The notes below the pieces were generated by a model. That model was not told the DNA's origin and did not search any database. It saw only the letters and a list, made by a program, of their open reading frames with translations. A DNA stretch of 64,000 bases, from the NCBI GenBank assembly GCA_025965895.1, contig JAOPWC010000099.1, positions 1-64,000 of the forward strand, given 5' to 3'. The stretch's first letter is position 1; every line of letters begins with the position of its first letter. The DNA is from Mycobacterium sp. Lineage in GTDB: Bacteria; Actinomycetota; Actinomycetes; Mycobacteriales; Mycobacteriaceae. Below, one piece after another: positions 26,123 through 34,703 of the stretch. Made by a program: the position numbers and the translations under genes.

Positions 26123-27307
26123 ATGCGGATCAGCTACACCCCTGAGCAGGAGGAGTTGCGCCGCGAGCTGCGGTCCTACTTCGCCACGCTGATGACCCCC
26201 GAGCGCAGCGAGGCGCTGAGCATGACATCGGGCGAGTACGGCACCGGCAACGCGTACCGCGAGACCGTCGCGCAGATGGGCCGCGACGGTTGGCTGGCTC
26301 TGGGCTGGCCGAAGGAGTACGGCGGGCAGGCGCGCTCCCCGATGGACCAGCTGATCTTCACCGACGAAGCCGCCGTCGCCGGAGCGCCGGTACCGTTCCT
26401 GACCGTCAACAGTGTGGCGCCGACGATCATGGCGTTCGGGACCGAGGAGCAGAAGCGCTTCTACCTCCCGAAGATCGCGGCGGGTGATGCTCACTTCTCG
26501 ATCGGTTATTCCGAGCCCGGCGCGGGCACCGATCTGGCGGCGCTGCGCACGACCGCTGTGCGCGACGGCGACGAGTACGTGATCAACGGCCAGAAGATGT
26601 GGACGAGCCTGATCCAGTACGCGGACTACGTCTGGCTGGCTGCCCGCACCAACCCGGAGGCGAAGAAACACCGCGGCATTTCGATGCTGATCGTGCCCAC
26701 CGACGCGCCAGGCTTCTCCTGGACCGCGGTGCACACGATGGCGGGACCGGACACCAGCGCCACCTACTACCAGGACGTGCGGGTTCCCGCGGCGAATCTG
26801 GTCGGCGAGGAGAACGGCGGCTGGAAACTGGTCACCAACCAGCTCAACCACGAACGCGTCGCGCTGGTTTCGGCCCAGCCGATCTTCCTGGCGCTCAACG
26901 CCGTTCGCGAATGGGCCCAGAACACCAAGGATGTCCACGGGACGCGGCTGATCGACTCGGAGTGGGTGCAGCTCAATCTTGCGCGGGTGCACGCCAAGGC
27001 CGAGGTCCTCAAGTTGATCAACTGGGAACTGGCATCATCCGACAGCGACGCGTCGCCGTCGCCGGCCGATGCGTCGGCGGCCAAGGTGTTCGGCACCGAA
27101 CTGGCCACCGAGGCGTACCGCCTCCTGATGGAGGTCCTCGGCACCGCCGCCACGGTGCGCCAGGACTCCCCCGGCGCGCTGCTGCGCGGACGGGTGGAGC
27201 GGATGCACCGGGCCTGCCTGATCCTGACGTTCGGCGGCGGCACCAACGAGATTCAGCGCGACATCATCGGCATGGTGGCGCTCGGCCTGCCCCGCGCCAA
27301 CCGCTGA
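26123..27307 (+). CDS. fadE26: Acyl-CoA dehydrogenase FadE26 (ChsE4)
   Basis: A 394-residue acyl-CoA dehydrogenase. FAD and substrate signatures: FSIGYSEPGAGTDLAALRTTAV in the middle beta-domain, NGQKMWTSLIQYADYVWLAART, and C-terminal LILTFGGGTNEIQRDIIGMVALGLPR. With FadE27 it forms an alpha2beta2 dehydrogenase acting on 3-oxo-cholest-4-en-26-oyl-CoA-type CoA thioesters. ATG 26123 follows AAGGACGAGG. The stop TGA is fused to a coupling repeat (TGATGAGCGC), and fadE27 starts 42 nt later. Confidence 0.94.
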   Translation: MRISYTPEQEELRRELRSYFATLMTPERSEALSMTSGEYGTGNAYRETVAQMGRDGWLALGWPKEYGGQARSPMDQLIFTDEAAVAGAPVPFLTVNSVAPTIMAFGTEEQKRFYLPKIAAGDAHFSIGYSEPGAGTDLAALRTTAVRDGDEYVINGQKMWTSLIQYADYVWLAARTNPEAKKHRGISMLIVPTDAPGFSWTAVHTMAGPDTSATYYQDVRVPAANLVGEENGGWKLVTNQLNHERVALVSAQPIFLALNAVREWAQNTKDVHGTRLIDSEWVQLNLARVHAKAEVLKLINWELASSDSDASPSPADASAAKVFGTELATEAYRLLMEVLGTAATVRQDSPGALLRGRVERMHRACLILTFGGGTNEIQRDIIGMVALGLPRANR

Positions 27308-27378
27308 TGAGCGCTCGCGCGAAGAAGAAACACTCCGTGAGAGGAACCCATGGATTTCACGACAACCGAGGCGGCTGA
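27307..27378 (+). repeat. Coupling repeat between fadE26 and fadE27
   Basis: TGATGAGCGCTCGCGCGAAG starts on the fadE26 stop codon. The ATG at 27307 opens a 23-codon mini-ORF (MSARAKKKHS start) that runs 26 nt past the fadE27 ATG before stopping at 27378. It is the only copy whose mini-ORF overlaps, rather than abuts, the next start. Confidence 0.75.
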
Positions 27379-28471
27379 GGATCTTTCGGGCCTGGTGCGC
27401 ACGATCACCGAATCGGTGTGCACGCCCGAGCACCAGCGCGACCTCGACAAGCTCGACCAGCGGGTGGATCACGACCTGTGGCGCAAGCTGATCGACGCCG
27501 ACGTGTTGAGCGCCGTCGCGCCGGAGTCTTTGGACGGCGGCGGTTTCGGGGTGCTCGAGCAGGTGGCGGTGCTCACCGCGCTGGGCCGTCAGCTTGCCGC
27601 GGTGCCGTACCTGGAGTCGGTGGTGCTCGCCGCCGGCGCGCTGGCTCGATTCGGATCTTCCGGGCTGCAGCAGAGCTGGGCGGCGCCGGCCGTCAGCGGC
27701 GAGAAGGTCCTCACGGTCGCGCTCGAGGGCGAGATGGGTCAGGGACCGGTGCAGGCGACGACGGCGGGCGACGGGTATCGGCTCACCGGCACCCGCACAC
27801 TGGTCGGCTACGCGCCCGTTGCCGACGCGTTCCTGGTGCCGGCCGAAACCGGGTCGGGTACCAGTGTCTTCCTGGTGTCGAACGAAGACACCGGGGTGTC
27901 GGTGACGCCACTGGAAACCACCGGCCTCGGCAGCGTCGGGCAGCTCGAGTGCCACGGCGTGGAGGTCGACGCCGGGCGGCTTGTCGGCGGTGGCGTGGGG
28001 GCACCCCCCGCTTGCGGGGGAGTGGTCGAGTGGCTGAGCGCACTGGACACGCTGGGCCGTACGGCTTTTCAGCTCGGCGTGCTTGACCGCGCGTTGGAGC
28101 TCACCGCCGAGTATGCGCGCACCCGTGAGCAATTCGGCAAGCCGATCGGCAGCTTCCAGGCGGTCGCGCAGCGCTTGGCCGACGGCTACATCGACATCAA
28201 GGGCTTGCGGTTGACACTGACCCAGGCCGCCTGGCGGCTTTCGGAGAATCTGCCCGCCGACGTCGAGGTCGCCACGGCGGCGTTCTGGGCCGCCGACGCC
28301 GGACACCGCGTCGCCCACACGACCGTGCACGTGCACGGCGGCGTCGGTATCGACATCGACCACCCCGTGCACCGTTACTTCCTCGCCGCGAAGCAGACCG
28401 AGTTCGCATTGGGCAGTGCGACAGGTCAGCTGCGCCGCATCGGCCGCGAACTGGCCGACACCCCGGCCTGA
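27350..28471 (+). CDS. fadE27: Acyl-CoA dehydrogenase FadE27 (ChsE5)
   Basis: A 373-residue acyl-CoA dehydrogenase homologue, the partner subunit of FadE26. The N-terminal helical and middle domains are degenerate compared with FadE26 (no FSIGYSEPGAGTD signature). The C-terminal helix bundle is intact: EYARTREQFGKPIGSFQAVAQRLAD and HVHGGVGIDIDHPVHRYFLAAK. Such heteromeric pairs split FAD and catalytic functions. A GC-rich inverted repeat lies inside the coding region at about residues 217-225. The start has GAGAGGAACC upstream. Confidence 0.93.
   Translation: MDFTTTEAAEDLSGLVRTITESVCTPEHQRDLDKLDQRVDHDLWRKLIDADVLSAVAPESLDGGGFGVLEQVAVLTALGRQLAAVPYLESVVLAAGALARFGSSGLQQSWAAPAVSGEKVLTVALEGEMGQGPVQATTAGDGYRLTGTRTLVGYAPVADAFLVPAETGSGTSVFLVSNEDTGVSVTPLETTGLGSVGQLECHGVEVDAGRLVGGGVGAPPACGGVVEWLSALDTLGRTAFQLGVLDRALELTAEYARTREQFGKPIGSFQAVAQRLADGYIDIKGLRLTLTQAAWRLSENLPADVEVATAAFWAADAGHRVAHTTVHVHGGVGIDIDHPVHRYFLAAKQTEFALGSATGQLRRIGRELADTPA
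27995..28024. repeat. In-gene palindrome in fadE27
   Basis: GGGGGCACCCCCCGCTTGCG followed by GGGGGAG forms CCCCCGC-TT-GCGGGGG and encodes GAPPACGGV without breaking the frame. Similar hairpins occur as dispersed mycobacterial repeats by recollection; only one copy is in this window. Confidence 0.55.
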
Positions 28472-28473
28472 TC

Positions 28474-29985
28474 TTGAGCGACGATCTTCCAACCGTCACC
28501 GAGCTTTTGACGCCGCTGGCCGACGTCGACGATCGGGGCGTGTACTTCGAGGACTCGTTCACCAGCTGGCGCGATCACATCAAGCACGGTGCCGCGGTGG
28601 CCGCCGCGCTGCGTGAGCGCCTCGATCCGCAGCGTCCGCCGCATGTTGGGGTTCTGCTGCAGAACACGCCTTTCTTCTCGGCCGTTCTGGTTGCCGCGGC
28701 GCTGTCCGGAATCGTTCCGGTGGGCCTCAACCCGATTCGCCGAGGGGCGGCGCTGGTCCGCGACATCGGCCGCGCCGACTGCCAGGTCGTGCTGGCGGAC
28801 TCCGCCTCGGCGCCTGCTCTCGCCGACATCGAACATATCGACGTCGATTCCCCGCAATGGGCGGCCGAATTGGCAGCCCACAAGAACGCGCCGGTTGTCG
28901 CCCGAGATGCCGGTCCCGCCGATCTGTTCATGCTGATCTACACCTCCGGCACGAGCGGCGACCCTAAGGCGGTGATCTGCAGCCAGGGCAAGGTCGCCAT
29001 CGCCGGCGTCATGATGGCGCAGCGCTTCTCCCTCGGCCCGGGCGATGTCTGCTATGTCTCGATGCCGTTGTTCCATTCGAACGCGGTGCTGGTCGGATGG
29101 TCGGTGGCGCTGGCCTGCGGCGGCTCGATGGTGTTGCGACGCAAGTTCTCCGCGTCGCAGTTTCTTCCCGACATCCGCCGCTACGGCGCGACGTACGCGA
29201 ATTACGTGGGCAAGCCGCTGTCGTACGTGCTTGCCACGCCCGAGCGTCCGGATGACGCGGACAATCCGCTCAAGGCGGTGTACGGCAATGAGGGTGCACC
29301 CGGCGACCTCGAGCGGTTTGCCCGCAGGTTCGGCGCTCTGGTGGTGGACGGCTTCGGCTCCACGGAGGGCGGCGTGGCGATCGGCCGCACCCCCGACACG
29401 CCCCAGGGCGCGCTGGGCCCGCTGCCCGACGGCATCGAGATCGCAGACCCCGACACCGGCGAGCGATGCCCGCCGGGGGTGATCGGCGAGCTGGTAAACG
29501 TCTCCGGCACAGGACGTTTCGAGGGGTACTACAACGATCCCGCCGCGGAGGCCGAGCGGATGGCAGGCGGCGTCTATCACAGCGGTGACCTGGCGTACTG
29601 CGACGAGGACGGCTACCTGTATTTCGCCGGTCGGCTCGGGGACTGGATGCGCGTCGACGGCGAGAACCTCGGCACGGCGCCGATCGAACGGGTGCTGCTG
29701 CGCCACCCCGATGTCGTGGAGGCAGCGGTGTACGGAATTCCGGCACCCGACGTCGGTGACCAGGTGATGGCGGCCCTGACGCTGCCCGAGGGTGCCACGT
29801 TCGGCGTCGATGCGTTCCGGCAGTTCTTGGCCGCACAACCCGACCTCGGCCCTAAACAGTGGCCGTCGTACGTACGTATCAGCGGCGAACTGCCGCGCAC
29901 CGAGACTTTCAAGGTGCTCAAACGCCAACTGGCGGCCGAGGGCGTCGACTGTGAAGACCCGGTGTACCTGATTCCCCGCGACTGA
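28474..29985 (+). CDS. fadD17: Acyl-CoA synthetase FadD17
   Basis: A 503-residue AMP-forming CoA ligase. The ATP motif is YTSGTSGDPKAVICSQG, the adenylate motif is GFGSTEGG, and the hinge/ligase region is YHSGDLAYCDEDGYLYFAGRLGDWMRVDGENL, with the C-terminal Lys in TFKVLKRQL. Position and length match Rv3506, a steroid side-chain CoA ligase favouring C24 acids. The TTG start at 28474 lies just after the fadE27 stop, so it is the third gene of the fadE26-fadE27-fadD17 operon. Confidence 0.93.
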   Translation: MSDDLPTVTELLTPLADVDDRGVYFEDSFTSWRDHIKHGAAVAAALRERLDPQRPPHVGVLLQNTPFFSAVLVAAALSGIVPVGLNPIRRGAALVRDIGRADCQVVLADSASAPALADIEHIDVDSPQWAAELAAHKNAPVVARDAGPADLFMLIYTSGTSGDPKAVICSQGKVAIAGVMMAQRFSLGPGDVCYVSMPLFHSNAVLVGWSVALACGGSMVLRRKFSASQFLPDIRRYGATYANYVGKPLSYVLATPERPDDADNPLKAVYGNEGAPGDLERFARRFGALVVDGFGSTEGGVAIGRTPDTPQGALGPLPDGIEIADPDTGERCPPGVIGELVNVSGTGRFEGYYNDPAAEAERMAGGVYHSGDLAYCDEDGYLYFAGRLGDWMRVDGENLGTAPIERVLLRHPDVVEAAVYGIPAPDVGDQVMAALTLPEGATFGVDAFRQFLAAQPDLGPKQWPSYVRISGELPRTETFKVLKRQLAAEGVDCEDPVYLIPRD

Positions 29986-29999
29986 CGCGGTTGCGCGCG

Positions 30000-31121
30000 T
30001 CATGACTCGGCGATCCGGTCCAGGTTCTTCGTGGCTTCCTCGAAGCCGCTGACCAACTCGGCGATGATGTCGGCCACGGGCCGAATCTCGTTCATCCGCC
30101 CGACGATCTGGCCGACTGGCATCGCCACGGCAGTCGGGTCGTTGGACTCGTTCATCCGCTGATGAGCCTCGCTGACCAAGATGTTCTGCAGCGGCATCGG
30201 CAAGGGTTCGGGCGCATCGGCGCCGTCCCACGCGTCGGTCCACCGGCTCTTCAGCAGTCGGGCGGGCTTGCCGGTGTAGATGCGACGACGAACGGTGTCG
30301 CCGGACGTCGCGTTCAGCAGCGCCTGCTGGATCACCGACACCCCTGACTCGTGGCGCACCCCGAGGTCGTATTCGGCAGACGTGAGGAACGCCGAACCCA
30401 TCCACACCCCGGAGGCACCAAGGGCGAGCGCCGCGGCGACCTGCCTGCCGGTGCCGATGCCGCCGGCCGCGAGCACCGGCGCCTTCCCGGCGAGGGCGTC
30501 CACGACCTCCGGCACCAGTACCATCGACGCGATCTCGCCGGTGTGCCCACCGGCCTCATGGCCCTGCGCGACCACGATGTCGACGCCGTTGTCGACGTGG
30601 CGCAACGCGTGCTTGGAGCTGCCCGCCAACGCCGCGACAAGAACGCCGGCCTGGTGAGCCTGTTCGATGACGTCGGTGGGCGGCGAGCCGAGCGCGTTGG
30701 CGATCAGCTTGATCGGATGCTTCAGCGCCACCTCGACGTGCGACCGCGCCACCGAATGCAGCCAGCCGAGCACCCCTTCCGAGCGCGTCTCGTCGTCGGG
30801 CAGCGGCGGCACGCCGAGGTCGGCCAGGGTCTTGTCGACAAAGTCGCGATGTGCCTGCGGGATGAGCTTGTTGATGTCGACCGCGGTGCCCTCGGTGGGG
30901 ATCTTGGCCGGCATCACGACATCGACCCCGTAGGGCTTGCCTTCGGTGTTCTCGTCCATCCATCCCAGTACCGTCTCGAGCTCGTCAGCCTCGTTGAACC
31001 GCACACAACCCAAGACACCGAGCCCGCCGGCCCTGCTCACCGCGGCCGCCACCTTCTCCGACGGCGTGAAGACGAAGATCGGGTAGTCGATGCCGAAGCG
31101 GTCACACAGTTCGGTACGCAT
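30000..31121 (-). CDS. Nitronate monooxygenase-like FMN protein
   Basis: A 373-residue TIM-barrel flavoprotein of the NMO/2-nitropropane dioxygenase family. Signatures: PIFVFTPSEKVAAAVSRAGGLGVLG at the N-terminus, VAQGHEAGGHTGEIASMVLVPEVVD, and FMN phosphate loop LAAGGIGTGRQVAAALALGASGVWMGSAFL. ATG 31121 overlaps the fadD19 stop, so it is translated with fadD19. A flavoprotein in this position could act as a dehydrogenase or reductase on a steroid CoA ester; the nitronate activity is a family label only. Confidence 0.87.
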   Translation of the reverse strand: MRTELCDRFGIDYPIFVFTPSEKVAAAVSRAGGLGVLGCVRFNEADELETVLGWMDENTEGKPYGVDVVMPAKIPTEGTAVDINKLIPQAHRDFVDKTLADLGVPPLPDDETRSEGVLGWLHSVARSHVEVALKHPIKLIANALGSPPTDVIEQAHQAGVLVAALAGSSKHALRHVDNGVDIVVAQGHEAGGHTGEIASMVLVPEVVDALAGKAPVLAAGGIGTGRQVAAALALGASGVWMGSAFLTSAEYDLGVRHESGVSVIQQALLNATSGDTVRRRIYTGKPARLLKSRWTDAWDGADAPEPLPMPLQNILVSEAHQRMNESNDPTAVAMPVGQIVGRMNEIRPVADIIAELVSGFEEATKNLDRIAES

Positions 31122-32764
31122 CAGGCTTTCGCCCCGACATGCCTGGCGCTGACGTCGTCGGGCGGCCGCACCTCGGTCTGCTCCTTGGCCCACCGGTAGT
31201 CAGGCTTACCCGCCGGCGACCGCTTCACCTCGTCGACGAACCAAAGGCTTCGCGGCACTTTGTATCCCGCGATCTCGGCACGGACGAACCCGTCGAGCTC
31301 GGCCAGCGTCGGACGGGTGCCGTCGCGCGGCTGCAGGACGGCGCCCACACGCTGGCCGTAACGGGGATCGGGCACGCCCACCACAAGCGCGTCGAACACG
31401 TCGGGGTGTCCCTTGAGCGCGGCTTCGACCTCCTCGGGGTAGATCTTCTCTCCGCCGCTGTTGATCGACACCGATCCGCGGCCGAGCATCGTCACGGAGC
31501 CGTCCTCTTCCACCTGCGCGTAGTCGCCGGGGATCGCATAGCGGACGCCGTTGATGACCTTGAATGTGGCGGCGGATTTCGCCTCGTCCTTGTAGTAGCC
31601 GACGGGGACGTGGCCACGCTTGGCGATGACGCCCCGCACACCCGAGCCGGGCTTGACTTCATTGCCGTCGTCGTCGAGGACAACGGTCCACTTGTCGATG
31701 CTGACCCGGGGTCCGCCGGTGTGCGCCTCGCCCTTGGCGACGATGCTGGTGCCGCCGAACCCGGTCTCCGACGAACCGATGGAGTCGGTGATGACCCGGT
31801 TGGGCAGCAGCTCGACCAGTTTTTCCTTGATACTCGGCGAGAACAACGCCGCGGTGCTGGCGAGCAAAAACAGCGACGACAGGTCGTAATCATTGTCCGC
31901 GGTCAGCGCGTCGAGCAACGGCCGCGCCATCGCGTCGCCGGTGAAGAACAGCAGGTTCACCTGATGTTTGTGGATCGTCCGCCACACCTCATCGGCGTCG
32001 AACTCCGGCGCCAGGACCACGGTTCCCCCCGAGAACAACGCCATCCAGGTCGCCGACTGCGTGGCGCCGTGGATCATCGGCGGGATCGGGAACCGGATCA
32101 TCGGTGGTCCGGCGGCGGCCTGCTTGGCCAGGTCGTATTCGTCTTTGACGTATTCGCCGGTCGCGAAGTCCGTTCCGCCGAGCAGTACCCGGTAGATGTC
32201 CTCGTGGCGCCACATGACGCCCTTCGGAAAGCCGGTGGTGCCGCCGGTGTAGAGCAGGTAGATGTCGTCGGCGCTGCGTTCGCCGAAATCACGCTCCGGT
32301 GAGCCCTGCGCGAGCGCGGAGTCGAACTCGACGCCGCCGTCGCGTTGATGGGCGTGAACATCCGAGCCGTCCTCGACCACCACAATCGTCTTCACGTTCG
32401 GGGTGTCCGGGAGCACGTTCGCGACGCGGTCGCTGTAGCGGCGTTCGTGGACCAGCGCGACCATGTCGGAGTTCTCGAACAGATAGCGCAGTTCGCCCTC
32501 GACGTAGCGGAAGTTGACGTTCACCATGATGGCGCCCGCCTTCACGATGCCGAGCATCGCGATCACGATCTCACTGCGGTTGCGGCAGTAAAGTCCGACC
32601 TTGTCGTCCTTCTTGACGCCCTGCGCGATGAGGTAGTGCGCAAGGCGGTTGGCCTTTTCCTCGAGTCGCGCGTAGGTCAACCGGTCGTCGCCGCAGATGA
32701 GGGCGACACGGTCAGGCACAGCGTCGATGGCGTGCTCGGCGAGATCGGCAATGTTGAGGGCCAC
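31121..32764 (-). CDS. fadD19: Steroid-CoA ligase FadD19
   Basis: A 547-residue AMP-forming ligase. Motifs: YTGGTTGFPKGVMWRHEDIY (ATP), TDSIGSSETGFGG, GRGSVSINSGGEKIYPEEVE and the catalytic Lys in KRSPAGKPDYRWAK. It matches Rv3515c closely along its length, including NVNFRYVEGELRYLF. FadD19 activates C26/C24-type carboxylated side chains, notably of branched sterols. GTG 32764 gives the family N-terminus VALNIADLAEHAIDAVPD and lies only 11 nt from a KstR box, suggesting a leaderless or near-leaderless transcript. A 40-codon upstream reading crosses the operator and is rejected. Confidence 0.95.
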   Translation of the reverse strand: MALNIADLAEHAIDAVPDRVALICGDDRLTYARLEEKANRLAHYLIAQGVKKDDKVGLYCRNRSEIVIAMLGIVKAGAIMVNVNFRYVEGELRYLFENSDMVALVHERRYSDRVANVLPDTPNVKTIVVVEDGSDVHAHQRDGGVEFDSALAQGSPERDFGERSADDIYLLYTGGTTGFPKGVMWRHEDIYRVLLGGTDFATGEYVKDEYDLAKQAAAGPPMIRFPIPPMIHGATQSATWMALFSGGTVVLAPEFDADEVWRTIHKHQVNLLFFTGDAMARPLLDALTADNDYDLSSLFLLASTAALFSPSIKEKLVELLPNRVITDSIGSSETGFGGTSIVAKGEAHTGGPRVSIDKWTVVLDDDGNEVKPGSGVRGVIAKRGHVPVGYYKDEAKSAATFKVINGVRYAIPGDYAQVEEDGSVTMLGRGSVSINSGGEKIYPEEVEAALKGHPDVFDALVVGVPDPRYGQRVGAVLQPRDGTRPTLAELDGFVRAEIAGYKVPRSLWFVDEVKRSPAGKPDYRWAKEQTEVRPPDDVSARHVGAKA

Positions 32765-32775
32765 GGACCCCAAAT

Positions 32776-32789
32776 TAGAACGTGTTACA
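32776..32789. promoter_or_regulatory. KstR box, fadD19/echA19 divergent promoter
   Basis: TAGAACGTGTTACA, full consensus match, 11 nt from the fadD19 GTG and 44 nt from the echA19 GTG. Confidence 0.9.
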
Positions 32790-32833
32790 TTTCCTGACAA
32801 GTCTGCGGCTCCGACACAGGAAGGCGGACACCC

Positions 32834-33634
32834 GTGACCGAGTCTGAGAAAGAACCCGACGCCCTCGTCGAGCAGCGTGGACACACCCTGATTGTGACGC
32901 TGAACCGGCCCGCGGCACGCAATGCGCTTTCCACCGAGATGCTCTCGATAATGGTCGAGGCGTGGGACCGCGTCGATAACGATCCCGATATTCGGACCTG
33001 CATTCTGACGGGTGCGGGCGGCTACTTCTGTGCGGGCATGGACCTCAAGGCGGCCAGCGCCAAACCACCGGGCGACTCGTTCAAGGACGGCAGCTATGAC
33101 CCGTCACGCATCGACGGCCTGCTCAAGGGTCGGCGCTTGAAGAAGCCGCTGATCGCGGCGGTGGAAGGTCCCGCGATCGCCGGCGGCACCGAGATCCTGC
33201 AGGGGACCGACATCCGGATCGCAGGCGAGAGCGCCAAGTTCGGCATCTCGGAAGCCAAGTGGAGCCTGTACCCGATGGGCGGGTCGGCGGTGCGACTGGT
33301 CAGGCAGATCCCCTACACGGTGGCGTGCGACTTGCTACTGACCGGCCGGCACATCAAGGCCGCGGAGGCCAAGGAGATCGGCCTGATCGGCTATGTCGTG
33401 CCCGACGGCCACGCCCTCACCAAGGCGCTCGAGATCGCCGAGATCGTCAACAACAACGGACCCCTCGCGGTGCAGGCGATTCTTCAGTCGATCCGCGAGA
33501 CCGAGGGTCTCAACGAGAACGACGCCTTCAAGATCGACACCCAGATCGGCATCAAGGTGTTCCTCAGCGAGGATGCGAAAGAAGGTCCGAAGGCGTTCGC
33601 AGAGAAGCGGACTCCGAACTTTCAAGGTCGTTGA
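32834..33634 (+). CDS. echA19: Enoyl-CoA hydratase EchA19
   Basis: A 266-residue crotonase. Oxyanion-hole motifs are [14 protein letters not shown] and [27 protein letters not shown]; the catalytic Glu region is [19 protein letters not shown]. It matches Rv3516, which hydrates steroid enoyl-CoA esters in the side-chain pathway. GTG start at 32834 after AGGAAGG. Divergent from fadD19 with a shared KstR box, so both respond to cholesterol. Confidence 0.94.
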   Translation: MTESEKEPDALVEQRGHTLIVTLNRPAARNALSTEMLSIMVEAWDRVDNDPDIRTCILTGAGGYFCAGMDLKAASAKPPGDSFKDGSYDPSRIDGLLKGRRLKKPLIAAVEGPAIAGGTEILQGTDIRIAGESAKFGISEAKWSLYPMGGSAVRLVRQIPYTVACDLLLTGRHIKAAEAKEIGLIGYVVPDGHALTKALEIAEIVNNNGPLAVQAILQSIRETEGLNENDAFKIDTQIGIKVFLSEDAKEGPKAFAEKRTPNFQGR

Positions 33635-33683
33635 CCCGCCCGCGCCGCCGGGCCTTGTCGGTGCCCGTCGGCACGCTGCCTGA

Positions 33684-34703
33684 ATGGCTGAGGCATTCGT
33701 CGGCAGTGAGGCGCTCGCTGCCGGACGACTAACTCCGTATGCGCTGAGAAGCCGCTTCGTCGCAATCTTTCCGGATGTTTACCTGCCAAAGGACGCCGAG
33801 ATCACCGCGAAACTGCGGGCACAGGCGGGGTGGCTGTGGTCCCGGCGACGGGGAGTAGTCGCCGGCCTCTCGGCGTCGGCGCTGCACGGCGCCAAGTGGA
33901 TCGACGGGCGCGGTCCCACCGAGATTCTCTACGAGAACCGGCACGCGCCAACCGGAATCCGCACCTACTCGAACCGTCTCGGCGGGGACGAGGTCGTGCT
34001 CATTGGGGGTATGCAGGTGACGACACCCGCACGGACCGCGCTCGACCTCGCGTGCCGAAATCCGGTCGAGGGCGCGGTCGCGGCGATCGATGCCCTCGCG
34101 CGTGCCACCCGGCTGAAGCTGACCGACGTCGAGCTGCTCGCGCAACGCTACCCGGGCCGTCGCGGCATGAAGCGCGCCCGGGTGGCACTCAGCCTGGTCG
34201 ACCCTGGAGCCGAGTCACCCCGCGAGACATGGCTGCGGCTGCTTCTCATCCGGGCCGGCTTTCCACGACCGAAGACCCAGGTCGCGGTCCGTGACGAATT
34301 CGGCCAGCTGATCGCCCTGCTCGACATGGGCTGGGAAGACATCAAAGTGGCGGCCGAATACGACGGCGACCATCACCGGACGAACCGGAGGCAATACCAC
34401 GGCGACATCCGCCGGACGGAAGCCGTGAGCGCTCTCGGCTGGCTCGTCGTGCGGGTGACCGCCGAGGACACGCCAGGCGGCATCATTCACCGCGTTGGCG
34501 CCGCACGCGCCCGTCGCGAGCGTGAACACACCGCGAAAATTCTCGCAAAATCTCGCACTGGCTTCACGCTCGCGGTTCAGCAAGCCAGCGGTGTCGCCAC
34601 CGGCCGCTCCTCGACCAGAAGCAAAACCCCTGATTCCGCGCGCGACAGCTGCGGGCGTTTCCTGGCCCGAGAGCGCGCGTCGGCCAGCGATCCGTCGGGA
34701 TAG
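33684..34703 (+). CDS. DUF559/Vsr-fold protein with AbiEi-like N-terminus, copy 1 (extended)
   Basis: A 339-residue protein. Residues 1-130 resemble the AbiEi-antitoxin-like N-terminal winged-helix domain common in mycobacteria. Residues 185-285 form a Vsr/PD-(D/E)xK-like domain (LLDMGWEDIKVAAEYDGDHHRTN, then DIRRTEAVSALGWLVVRVT). It is a close paralogue of the gene at 59442-60281. The paralogue stops right after RARR, whereas this copy runs on for about 54 residues, the last 42 antisense to the topoisomerase 3' end (127-nt overlap). The extension is basic and low-complexity. Function unknown; nuclease activity is inferred from the fold. Confidence 0.82.
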   Translation: MAEAFVGSEALAAGRLTPYALRSRFVAIFPDVYLPKDAEITAKLRAQAGWLWSRRRGVVAGLSASALHGAKWIDGRGPTEILYENRHAPTGIRTYSNRLGGDEVVLIGGMQVTTPARTALDLACRNPVEGAVAAIDALARATRLKLTDVELLAQRYPGRRGMKRARVALSLVDPGAESPRETWLRLLLIRAGFPRPKTQVAVRDEFGQLIALLDMGWEDIKVAAEYDGDHHRTNRRQYHGDIRRTEAVSALGWLVVRVTAEDTPGGIIHRVGAARARREREHTAKILAKSRTGFTLAVQQASGVATGRSSTRSKTPDSARDSCGRFLARERASASDPSG

